Part shown: positions 8,027 through 14,350 of the stretch, one piece after another
Numbering within the stretch: position 1 is the first letter of the stretch
How the letters are laid out: the number at the start of each line of letters is the position of its first letter
From: Prevotella sp. CAG:1031
GTDB taxonomy: Bacteria > Bacteroidota > Bacteroidia > Bacteroidales > Muribaculaceae
Assembly: GCA_000431215.1 (NCBI GenBank)
Contig: HF985594.1
Coordinates: forward strand, 1 to 32,190
DNA length: 32,190 bases
Reading direction: 5' to 3'
Translations under genes and position numbers: made by a program
The notes under the pieces: generated by a model
Database searches by the model: none
Told to the model about the DNA's origin: nothing
Seen by the model: only the letters and a program-made list of their open reading frames with translations

Positions 8027-8042
8027 GGCACGTCCCTACGCC
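8027..8042 (-). repeat. Terminal inverted repeat, right arm
   Basis: Exact reverse complement of 7290-7305 (16 of 16). It is preceded by CGGGCCAAA, an imperfect hairpin copy related to 7773-7800. Confidence 0.65.
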
Positions 8043-8208
8043 CGGACAGGATAATAGCATTGGATATAACCATGCGGACACATTTATGGTCGGGAAATCG
8101 TATAAAACCGGCGTTCTGCAACGATGGCCGCAGGGCATAAAAAATGGCGCCTTTCGCAGCCGGCGGATGGAACCGCGCGGTTTGCGAGCAGGCGCCGGTG
8201 GGTTGCTG

Positions 8209-8577
8209 TCAGAGCATTCCGGCCATGAGCTTTAAAGAATGGAACATTCCGCGAAGTCGTTCTTCAAGCGACGCAGGGCGCGTCTTGATATTGATGAAGA
8301 CGTCGGGGCTGTCTTTCTGCATTATTATCATCGAAGCCGGAAGCACTACGGCGACGTGGTCGGCAAACTCTACTATCTCACAGATGTTTCGCAGCGGAAT
8401 GCGGTGGAACGGCGACGCCGGATCGACAGAATTGATGGTCAGATATTTCTCGTCGAGTTTAAGACCGTGGTTCTCGAAGACGTCGCCGAAGAGCACTCCG
8501 AGGTTCAGCTCATCGGGCGATGCAGGGCGTTTGTTGAATTTATTGTAAGTATTCTCGATTGTTGCCTTGTTGATCAT
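8209..8577 (-). CDS. Uncharacterised 122-residue protein
   Basis: Not recognised. The product (MINKATIENTYNKFNKRPASPDELNLGV region onward) is soluble, with no signal peptide or membrane segment. The middle (about residues 40-95) alternates short beta-like stretches such as YLTINSVDP, RIPLRNICEIVEF, VAVVLPA and DVFINIKTRP, suggesting a small PH/GRAM-like or other beta fold; this is only an impression. The open frame extends upstream to 8706, but that extension runs through the inverted-repeat hairpin behind mmdB, and AGGA lies just before the ATG at 8577, so the shorter start is chosen. It follows the decarboxylase operon and could be co-transcribed by read-through. Confidence 0.65.
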   Translation of the reverse strand: MINKATIENTYNKFNKRPASPDELNLGVLFGDVFENHGLKLDEKYLTINSVDPASPFHRIPLRNICEIVEFADHVAVVLPASMIIMQKDSPDVFINIKTRPASLEERLRGMFHSLKLMAGML

Positions 8578-8674
8578 TTCCTGTGGAGGTTGAATTTTTT
8601 TGAGATGGGTTGGAGTTTCAGTTGCCTTTTGATAAACAATAGATAGCTTCGGTTGGTTCACATTTTTTATCAAT

Positions 8675-8717
8675 AAATCCGGGAGGTGTTCTCGATATGA
8701 AGACACCTCCCGGATTT
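8675..8717 (-). terminator. Perfect 15 bp hairpin after mmdB
   Basis: Arms 8675-8689 and 8703-8717 (AAATCCGGGAGGTGT and its complement) enclose a 13-base loop, 19 bases beyond the mmdB stop codon. A-rich and T-rich ends are built into the stem, so it could work on either strand. No long T run follows. It most likely ends or attenuates the mmd transcript before the 122-residue gene. Confidence 0.65.
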
Positions 8718-8736
8718 ACAATGCGTGCGGGCTTGA

Positions 8737-9894
8737 TCAGGCAAGGAAGCCGAGAAGCACACCGGCAGCAACAGCCGAGCCGATGACGCCGGCCACGTTC
8801 GGGCCCATGGCGTGCATAAGCAGGTAGTTGGAGGGGTCGTACTTCAGGCCCATGTTGTTCGATATGCGCGCGCTCATAGGCACAGCCGAAACGCCGGCAT
8901 TACCGATAAGCGGGTTGATTTTCTTGTCGTGGGGCAACACGAGGTTGAAGAGCTTCACGAAGAGCACGCCGCTCGACGAAGCGATGACGAAGGCCATGAA
9001 ACCAAGGGCGAAGATGCCGATCGTCTGAGGGGTCAGGAACTGTGAGGCCTGAGTCGAGGCGCCCACAGTCATGCCCAGCAGAATGGTGACGATGTCGGTC
9101 AGGGCATTGCTGGCCGTCTTTGCCAGACGGGTTGTCACGCCGCTTTCGCGGAGCAGGTTGCCGAAGAAGAGCATTCCGAGCAGGGGCAGGCCCGAGGGAA
9201 CGACGAAGCAGGTCAGCAACATGCCGACGATCGGGAAGATTATCTTCTCGTTCTGGCTGACGGCACGGGCCGGCTTCATGCGTATGAGGCGCTCTTTCTT
9301 CGTCGTGAACAGGCGCATCAGCGGCGGCTGGATAACCGGCACGAGGGCCATGTAGCTGTAGGCCGACACGGCGATGGCGCCCATGAGGTTCGGGGCGAGT
9401 TTCGACGATATGAAGATAGCCGTCGGGCCGTCGGCACCGCCGATAATGGCTATGGCACCGGCCTGGTCGGGCGTGAAGCCCAGCAGCAGGGCTACCATAT
9501 AGGCGCCGAAGATGCCGAACTGGGCGGCAGCGCCGATGAGCATAAGCTTCGGGTTGGCTATCAGGGCCGAGAAGTCGGTCATGGCGCCTATGCCGAGGAA
9601 TATCAGCGGGGGATACCATCCGGCCGACACGCCGTTATAGAGGATATTCAATACCGAACCCTCTTCGTAGATTCCGACTTCGAGGCCGGCCATATCGTTG
9701 AAGGGGACGTTGCCGATGAGAATACCGAAGCCGATGGGCACCAGCAGCATCGGCTCGAAATCTTTTTTGATTGCGAGCCAGATGAAGAAGAGGCCCACGG
9801 CGAGCATCACGAAGTTCTCCCACGAGCTGTTGTAGAAGCCCGTGAGTTGCCAGAACTCGCGCAGGTTTTGCATTAGAAATCCACCGAAATCCAT
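8737..9894 (-). CDS. mmdB: Methylmalonyl-CoA decarboxylase beta subunit (Na+ pump)
   Basis: A 385-residue polytopic membrane protein of the OadB/MmdB/GcdB family. It decarboxylates carboxybiotin held by the gamma/biotin subunit and couples this to Na+ export across the inner membrane. The conserved GGADGPTAIF motif holds the essential Asp (D155 here), and NAGVSAVPMSAR near residue 330 holds the conserved helix VIII serine region. The family length is 370-430, so the protein is complete. ATG at 9894 is taken; an internal Met (residue 8) is an alternative. It is the last gene of mce-mmdA-D-E-C-B, 22 bp after mmdC. Oxaloacetate decarboxylase is the alternative substrate, but the neighbouring epimerase and CoA carboxyltransferase favour methylmalonyl-CoA. 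Confidence 0.93.
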   Translation of the reverse strand: MDFGGFLMQNLREFWQLTGFYNSSWENFVMLAVGLFFIWLAIKKDFEPMLLVPIGFGILIGNVPFNDMAGLEVGIYEEGSVLNILYNGVSAGWYPPLIFLGIGAMTDFSALIANPKLMLIGAAAQFGIFGAYMVALLLGFTPDQAGAIAIIGGADGPTAIFISSKLAPNLMGAIAVSAYSYMALVPVIQPPLMRLFTTKKERLIRMKPARAVSQNEKIIFPIVGMLLTCFVVPSGLPLLGMLFFGNLLRESGVTTRLAKTASNALTDIVTILLGMTVGASTQASQFLTPQTIGIFALGFMAFVIASSSGVLFVKLFNLVLPHDKKINPLIGNAGVSAVPMSARISNNMGLKYDPSNYLLMHAMGPNVAGVIGSAVAAGVLLGFLA

Positions 9895-9916
9895 TTTACT
9901 TCAGGCGAAAACTGGA

Positions 9917-10348
9917 TTATTCGAGGGTTATGAGAACGCCGCCTTCGGGAACGGCATCGCCCTGGGCAACGTCGATAGAGGCCACGCGGCCGTCTTTTCC
10001 GGCATGGATGGCGTTTTCCATCTTCATGGCTTCGAGAACGACAACGGTGTCGGCTGCCTTGACGGTGTCGCCGACCTTGACGTTGATGCTCAGGACTGTT
10101 CCGGGCAGCGGAGCCTTGACAACGGCGCCCCCCTTCGAGGGAGCGGGAGCCTTGATGACCTTTTCGCCGGCGGCGGTGCGCGGAGCTGCTGCGGCGCGCG
10201 GAGCCTGGGCTACCTTGACGGGTTTCTTCTCGTCGAGCTCAACGACATAGCTTGTTCCGTTGACTTCGACGTGGGCGATATTGTTTTCTATTTCGCCGAC
10301 TGCAACGGTGTAGTGGGTGCCGTTAATCTTATATTTATATTCTTTCAT
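9917..10348 (-). CDS. mmdC: Biotin carrier subunit of methylmalonyl-CoA decarboxylase
   Basis: A 143-residue protein with a short N-terminal domain (MKEYKYKINGTHYTVAVGEIE), an Ala/Pro-rich linker (about residues 48-75, APRAAAAPRTAAGEK) and a C-terminal biotinyl/lipoyl domain. The biotinylated Lys is in EAMKMEN. It shuttles CO2 from the carboxyltransferase MmdA to the membrane pump MmdB. The start at 10348 fits relatives; a longer in-frame extension would overlap the upstream small gene and has no family resemblance. It is 61 bp downstream of the mmdE-like gene. Confidence 0.93.
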   Translation of the reverse strand: MKEYKYKINGTHYTVAVGEIENNIAHVEVNGTSYVVELDEKKPVKVAQAPRAAAAPRTAAGEKVIKAPAPSKGGAVVKAPLPGTVLSINVKVGDTVKAADTVVVLEAMKMENAIHAGKDGRVASIDVAQGDAVPEGGVLITLE

Positions 10349-10409
10349 TGTTGGTGGAATGAGTTGTTTTTTTTGATGATAGGAATAAAGAGGGTTGAAT
10401 GACGACGGC

Positions 10410-10670
10410 TCAGCGGCAGCAGTTGCGGCTCCAGGCTCGCAGATCGGGTGTCTGGCGCAGGCTGAAGGCTTTGGCACACCAGGGCGACGGGCCGAAAGCG
10501 CCTGAATGGCGTATCGTCAGGCAATGGCGCTCCGAGTCGTGGGGCCCGGCGTCTTCGCTGAGATGCTCGGCCAGAGCCATGGAGATGGCGGCGGCGACAA
10601 TGTCGCCGGCGTTGTCGGCCACGGCGGGTTCTTCCGTTGTTTTCTTGCTGAAAAAGCTAAAGAGACTCAT
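10410..10670 (-). CDS. MmdE-like small subunit (paralogue of the OadG tail)
   Basis: An 86-residue protein. The N-terminus MSLFSFFSKKTTEEPAVADNAGD is polar, without a clear membrane segment. The rest (AAAISMALAEHLSEDAGPHDSE..., PWCAKAFSLRQTPDLR) closely resembles the C-terminal tail of the adjacent OadG-like protein (AAIVMALHEHLNVHDNES..., PWSSKIYSLRQLPQLH). As recalled, the Veillonella methylmalonyl-CoA decarboxylase has a small epsilon subunit (MmdE) related to the C-terminus of its delta subunit and needed for complex stability; this gene matches that in size, position and similarity. Its exact role here is inferred. It starts 21 bp after the OadG-like stop codon. Confidence 0.72.
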   Translation of the reverse strand: MSLFSFFSKKTTEEPAVADNAGDIVAAAISMALAEHLSEDAGPHDSERHCLTIRHSGAFGPSPWCAKAFSLRQTPDLRAWSRNCCR

Positions 10671-10691
10671 CGTTTGGATGTAGTTTAAAGG

Positions 10692-11603
10692 TTAGCGGTG
10701 AAGTTGCGGTAGCTGACGGAGGCTGTAGATCTTCGAGCTCCAGGGCGAATAGGCTTTGCGCACCTTGTTGAGGGTGAGTATCGTCGATTCGTTGTCGTGG
10801 ACGTTGAGGTGTTCGTGGAGGGCCATGACGATGGCGGCGAGCTCTTCACCCGTTGTCGAAACACGCTCCGATGCAGGCTCGTTCGCAGCCGAAGGCTGGG
10901 CCTTGATGCGGTTGCGGTGCTGCACGGCGGCGCCTATGCGGCTGATGAAGTAGAAGCAGATGCTCAGCATCAGCAGGGCCGAGAAGACGATGGCCATGGC
11001 GATGATTGTCAGACCGAAGCCGTTCTCGTCCTGCTCGGCGAACATGCGGGCTTTCGCGTTGCCCTCCTTGATGATGTTGTTCGACGAGGGGGTGATGTAG
11101 TCGGTGGCTGTCTTTCCGTCGCGGCGCTCCCATACTCCGGCGCCGTCGAGGCTACGGGCGTATGTTGTGTTGGCGGCGAGATCGGCCGGCACGGTGACTT
11201 CATCGATGACGGTCTTGCCGTCGGCGTCGATGATGGCGATGTAGTTCTCAACGCCGGGTGTCAGTTCGAAGTTCGTGTGGAAAGTTCCGTCGCTGGGGCG
11301 GTTGTCGGCCCAGAAAACAACGTGCTGGCGCTTGGGTATCTTAGTGTTGACGTCGCCTACGGGCACGGGATAGAGCTGCTTGTGGGCGGGGTCGTTGGTG
11401 AGATATACTTTAGAGATCTCCAGCGGGGCGAAAGCCGAGTTGAAGAGCTCTATCCAGGCACTGTGGCGTCCATAGTCGTCGACGATGTTGCTGTCGTTGA
11501 CAACCATGATTTCGTTGATTCGCAGGGCCCGACGACCCTGTGCCATGGCGCCGCCGACGGCGAGCGCCATGAACAGGAGAGTCAGTATCAGATTCCTTTT
11601 CAT
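10692..11603 (-). CDS. OadG/MmdD-like subunit with periplasmic lamin-tail domain
   Basis: A 303-residue protein with a signal peptide (MKRNLILTLLFMALAVGGAMAQ), a lamin-tail (LTD) type beta domain (about residues 28-165, RINEIMVVND...WIELFN...ADNRP), a membrane segment near residues 197-222 (GLTIIAMAIVFSALLMLSICF), and an OadG/delta-like cytoplasmic tail ending in PWSSKIYSLRQLP. In the sodium pumps, the delta/OadG subunit assembles the carboxyltransferase with the membrane subunit. The extracytoplasmic LTD is absent from classical OadG. The start at 11603 gives the signal peptide; the open frame upstream is a shadow of mmdA. It lies 16 bp after mmdA. Confidence 0.85.
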   Translation of the reverse strand: MKRNLILTLLFMALAVGGAMAQGRRALRINEIMVVNDSNIVDDYGRHSAWIELFNSAFAPLEISKVYLTNDPAHKQLYPVPVGDVNTKIPKRQHVVFWADNRPSDGTFHTNFELTPGVENYIAIIDADGKTVIDEVTVPADLAANTTYARSLDGAGVWERRDGKTATDYITPSSNNIIKEGNAKARMFAEQDENGFGLTIIAMAIVFSALLMLSICFYFISRIGAAVQHRNRIKAQPSAANEPASERVSTTGEELAAIVMALHEHLNVHDNESTILTLNKVRKAYSPWSSKIYSLRQLPQLHR

Positions 11604-11619
11604 TGTCTGCTCGGAGAAA

Positions 11620-13173
11620 TCAAAGAGGAATGTTGCCGTGTTTCTTTGCCGGGTTGGTGACCTTCTTAGTTGCCAGCTGCTGAAGGGCGCGGATGACGCG
11701 GAAGCGGGTGTTGCGCGGCTCGATGACGTCGTCGATATAGCCGTAGCGTGCGGCGTTGTAGGGGTTGCAGAAGAGGTCGTTGTATTCTTTCTCTTTCTCG
11801 GCGAGAACGGCCTTGGGGTCGTCGCTGGCCTTGGCCTCTTTGGCGTAGAGAACCTCAACGGCGCCTGCGCCGCCCATGACGGCGATTTCGGCTGTGGGCC
11901 ATGCGTAGTTCATGTCGCCGCGGAGCTGTTTGCAGCTCATGACGATATGGCTTCCGCCGTAGCTCTTGCGCAGGGTGACGGTAACCTTGGGCACTGTTGC
12001 CTCGCCGTAGGCGTAGAGCAGCTTGGCGCCATGGAGAATCACGCCGTTGTATTCCTGACCCGTGCCGGGAAGGAAGCCCGGAACGTCGACCAGAGTGACC
12101 AGAGGAATGTTGAAGGCGTCGCAGAAGCGAACGAAGCGTGCGCCCTTGCGCGAGGCGTTGCTGTCGAGCACGCCGGCGAGGAACTTGGGCTGGTTGGCCA
12201 CGATGCCGACGCTGCGTCCGTTGAAGCGGGCGAAACCGACGATGATGTTCTTGGCGTAGTCGCGCTGAACTTCGAGGAATTCGCCGTTGTCGATGATGGC
12301 GCCGATAACCTCATACATGTCGTAGGGACGGTTGGGGCTTTCGGGGATGATTTCGTTGAGCGAGTCTTCGAGGCGGTCGATCGGGTCGTTGCATTCGACG
12401 ACGGGAGCCTCTTCGAGATTGTTCTGGGGAATGAAGCTCATCAGGCGGCGGATAACCTTGAGGGTCTCTTCGCCGTTGTCGGTGGCGAAGTGGGCCACAC
12501 CACTCTTCGAGGCGTGGATGTCGGCGCCGCCGAGAGTGTCCTGATCGACATCTTCGCCGGTGACGGTCTTGACAACCTTCGGGCCGGTGAGGAACATATA
12601 GCTGATGCCGCGCGTCATGATGGTGAAGTCGGTCAGCGCGGGGCTGTAGACGGCACCGCCGGCGCAGGGGCCGAGGATGGCGCTGATCTGGGGCACGACG
12701 CCGCTGGCGAGAATGTTGCGCTGGAAGATTTCGGCGTATCCGGCCAGTGCGTTGATGCCTTCCTGGATTCGTGCGCCGCCGCTGTCGTTGAGGCCGATGA
12801 CGGGTGCGCCCATCTTCATGGCCATATCCATGATCTTGCAGATCTTAAGGGCCATTGTCTCACTCAGTGAGCCGCCGAAAACGGTGAAGTCCTGGGCGAA
12901 CACGTAAACGAGGCGGCCTTCGATTGTGCCGTAGCCGGTTACGACGCCGTCGCCGAGCATCGATTTTTTCTCCTGACCGAAGTTGTGGCAGCGGTGGCGC
13001 ACAAACATATCGATTTCCTCGAACGAGCCTTCGTCGAGGAGCTGGGCGATGCGCTCGCGGGCGGTGTATTTGCCCTTATCGTGCTGCTTCTGGATGGCTT
13101 TTTCGCCGCCGCCGAGGCGAGCCTGGGCGCGCAGGTCGATGAGCTGCTGTATTTTAGCGAGTTGGGTGCTCAT
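11620..13173 (-). CDS. mmdA: Methylmalonyl-CoA decarboxylase alpha subunit (carboxyltransferase)
   Basis: A 517-residue acyl-CoA carboxyltransferase of the MmdA/PccB/PCC-beta family. The N-half contains SGGARIQEGINALAGYAEIF, the oxyanion-forming crotonase-like motif, and the C-half contains GFLPGTGQEYNGVILHGAKLLYAYGEATVP and GGSHIVMSCKQL. It transfers the carboxyl of (S)-methylmalonyl-CoA to the biotin of MmdC, giving propionyl-CoA. Length is standard. The same fold serves propionyl-CoA carboxylase, but the absence of a biotin carboxylase gene and the presence of mmdB, mmdC and the delta-like gene point to decarboxylation. It is 30 bp after mce. Confidence 0.93.
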   Translation of the reverse strand: MSTQLAKIQQLIDLRAQARLGGGEKAIQKQHDKGKYTARERIAQLLDEGSFEEIDMFVRHRCHNFGQEKKSMLGDGVVTGYGTIEGRLVYVFAQDFTVFGGSLSETMALKICKIMDMAMKMGAPVIGLNDSGGARIQEGINALAGYAEIFQRNILASGVVPQISAILGPCAGGAVYSPALTDFTIMTRGISYMFLTGPKVVKTVTGEDVDQDTLGGADIHASKSGVAHFATDNGEETLKVIRRLMSFIPQNNLEEAPVVECNDPIDRLEDSLNEIIPESPNRPYDMYEVIGAIIDNGEFLEVQRDYAKNIIVGFARFNGRSVGIVANQPKFLAGVLDSNASRKGARFVRFCDAFNIPLVTLVDVPGFLPGTGQEYNGVILHGAKLLYAYGEATVPKVTVTLRKSYGGSHIVMSCKQLRGDMNYAWPTAEIAVMGGAGAVEVLYAKEAKASDDPKAVLAEKEKEYNDLFCNPYNAARYGYIDDVIEPRNTRFRVIRALQQLATKKVTNPAKKHGNIPL

Positions 13174-13203
13174 GATTTTTTAGTATGGGAATATTGGGTT
13201 TTG

Positions 13204-13626
13204 TTATTTCTTTCTGGGGTCTTCACACAGTTCAACAAGCGTTCCGGCTGTCGATTTCGGATGGAGGAAGGCGATGTTGAGGCCTTCGGCACCTTTGCGC
13301 GGGGCTTTGTCGATTACGCGGCAACCTTTTTCCTGAACCTCTTCGAGGGCGTTGGCCACACCGCTTTCAACGGCGAAAGCAACGTGCTGGATTCCGCCGC
13401 GGCCACCGTTTTTCTCGATGAATTTGGCAATGGCGCTCTCAGGAGCTGTAGCCTCGAGAAGCTCGATCTTCGTAGGACCTACCTGAAAGAATGCTGTGCG
13501 GACTTTCTGATCTTCAACTTCTTCGATGGCGAAGCATTTGAACCCGAGAATGTTTTCGTAGAAAGGAATGGCCTCGTCAAGGCTGGTCACGGCAATGCCG
13601 ATGTGTTCGATGTGGGAAATTTCCAT
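13204..13626 (-). CDS. mce: Methylmalonyl-CoA epimerase
   Basis: A 140-residue vicinal oxygen chelate (VOC) protein. Metal ligands are visible as HIEHIGIAV near the start, GIQHVAFAV in the middle and TLVELCE at the end. It interconverts (R)- and (S)-methylmalonyl-CoA, giving the isomer used by the decarboxylase in the succinate-to-propionate pathway. It is the first gene of the operon, with a consensus promoter box about 72 bp upstream. The mutase that forms methylmalonyl-CoA is not in the window. Confidence 0.95.
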   Translation of the reverse strand: MEISHIEHIGIAVTSLDEAIPFYENILGFKCFAIEEVEDQKVRTAFFQVGPTKIELLEATAPESAIAKFIEKNGGRGGIQHVAFAVESGVANALEEVQEKGCRVIDKAPRKGAEGLNIAFLHPKSTAGTLVELCEDPRKK

Positions 13627-13665
13627 TTTGTATATCGATTTTTGGTTAAAACTGTCGTCTTATGA

Positions 13666-13688
13666 GGCTCCGTGAAAGCGCCGGAGCC
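13666..13688 (-). promoter_or_regulatory. Leader hairpin of the mce-mmd mRNA
   Basis: GGCTCCG and CGGAGCC form a 7 bp stem with a 9-base loop directly after the predicted transcription start. It may stabilise the 5' end of the mRNA; no known riboswitch was recognised. Confidence 0.4.
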
Positions 13689-13697
13689 GACGCGCGG

Positions 13698-13705
13698 CAA
13701 ATATA
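13698..13705 (-). promoter_or_regulatory. Promoter -7 box of the mce-mmd operon
   Basis: Minus-strand TATATTTG matches TAnnTTTG exactly. A possible weak -33 (TGTTTC) lies about 20 bases upstream. The implied leader before the mce ATG is about 65 nt. Confidence 0.65.
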
Positions 13706-13762
13706 GCAAATCTTTTCGAAACAGCGGCCAAATTCCCCAAAATTCACTCGTCTATCAAAGGT

Positions 13763-13810
13763 GACAGCCACGTCAGACTTGAGTCAGGCGTGGCTGTCGC
13801 GTTTTTTTTT
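13763..13810. terminator. Strong hairpin between tpx and mce
   Basis: GACAGCCACG (13763-13772) pairs with CGTGGCTGTC (13789-13798), and the stem continues inward through GACT/AGTC to a TG loop. Nine T follow at 13802-13810 on the plus strand. Both flanking genes run on the minus strand, so it most likely ends tpx transcription, with the T run before the stem as an A run on the tpx strand. The orientation is unusual for a one-way terminator. Confidence 0.55.
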
Positions 13811-13832
13811 ATCAGAAGTTTGCGGTTGCCGC

Positions 13833-14336
13833 TCAGCGGTCGAGCACGTCGAGGGCCTCGCGGTAACGGGGCTCTTCGGTGATGTTTTCGACGAGGTCGC
13901 GGTAGATGATGTGGCCGTCGGTGTCGATTATAATGACGGTGCGGGCAAGCAGGCCTTTCAGGGGGCCGTCGACAAGCTCAACTCCATAGCCTTTGACGAA
14001 CGATGGGGAGCGGAACGCCGAGGCGACGACGACATTCTCGATGTCGTTGGCGGTGCAGAATCTCGACATTGCGAAAGGCAGATCCATGCTGACGCAGATG
14101 ACCGTGGCATCTTTGCGCTTGGCGGCTTCGGCGTTGAAACGGCGCACTGAGGCGGCGCAGACGGGGGTGTCGAGGCTCGGGAAGATGTTAAGCACTACGC
14201 GCCGGCCTTTGTAGGCGGCGAGGGTCACAGGCGACAGATCGGCGCCGCTAAGCTCGAATTCGGGCGCTTTGGCGCCGACAGCAGGCAGAGCGCCGGCTGT
14301 GTGGCACTCTGTTCCATTGAAAAATACGGTTTCCAT
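13833..14336 (-). CDS. tpx: Thiol peroxidase
   Basis: A 167-residue atypical 2-Cys peroxiredoxin. The peroxidatic cysteine is in SLDTPVCAASVRRF and the resolving cysteine in SRFCTANDIENV, about 34 residues later, the classic Tpx spacing. It reduces hydrogen and organic peroxides using thioredoxin. Length equals the E. coli protein. It lies 14 bp after the secreted thioredoxin-fold gene and is the last gene of the long minus-strand run, followed by a strong hairpin. Confidence 0.95.
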   Translation of the reverse strand: METVFFNGTECHTAGALPAVGAKAPEFELSGADLSPVTLAAYKGRRVVLNIFPSLDTPVCAASVRRFNAEAAKRKDATVICVSMDLPFAMSRFCTANDIENVVVASAFRSPSFVKGYGVELVDGPLKGLLARTVIIIDTDGHIIYRDLVENITEEPRYREALDVLDR

Positions 14337-14350
14337 ATATTCAGTCGTGG

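Larger units (their letters stand above)
7196..8208. other. Repeat- and hairpin-rich intergenic region, no credible gene
   Basis: About 1 kb between tcdA and the 122-residue unknown protein. Open frames here are short, overlap on both strands, start inside repeats and have no family motif, so none is called. The content is: a 51 bp direct repeat pair (7248-7298, 7798-7848), 16 bp inverted repeats at 7290-7305 and 8027-8042, palindromes sharing a TCCCTACG arm at 7888-7907 and 7932-7951, a smaller hairpin at 7780-7794, and a block at 7464-7643 with several nested stems. This looks like accumulated small non-coding repeats (REP- or MITE-like) or a degenerate small element. Base composition is also uneven compared with the flanking genes. 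Confidence 0.6.

Noticed and set aside
7248..8042. CRISPR array or intact insertion sequence
   Set aside because: Repeat spacing is irregular, no constant repeat-spacer pattern exists, and no transposase or cas gene lies nearby.
7827..8138. 103-codon minus-strand open frame
   Set aside because: It reads directly through several palindromic repeats and has no family resemblance.
8578..8706. N-terminal extension of the 122-residue unknown protein
   Set aside because: The extension runs through the inverted-repeat hairpin behind mmdB, and a ribosome-binding-like AGGA precedes the internal ATG.
11485..12870. 461-codon open frame on the plus strand opposite mmdA
   Set aside because: Antisense shadow of an unmistakable carboxyltransferase; no domain and no start signal.
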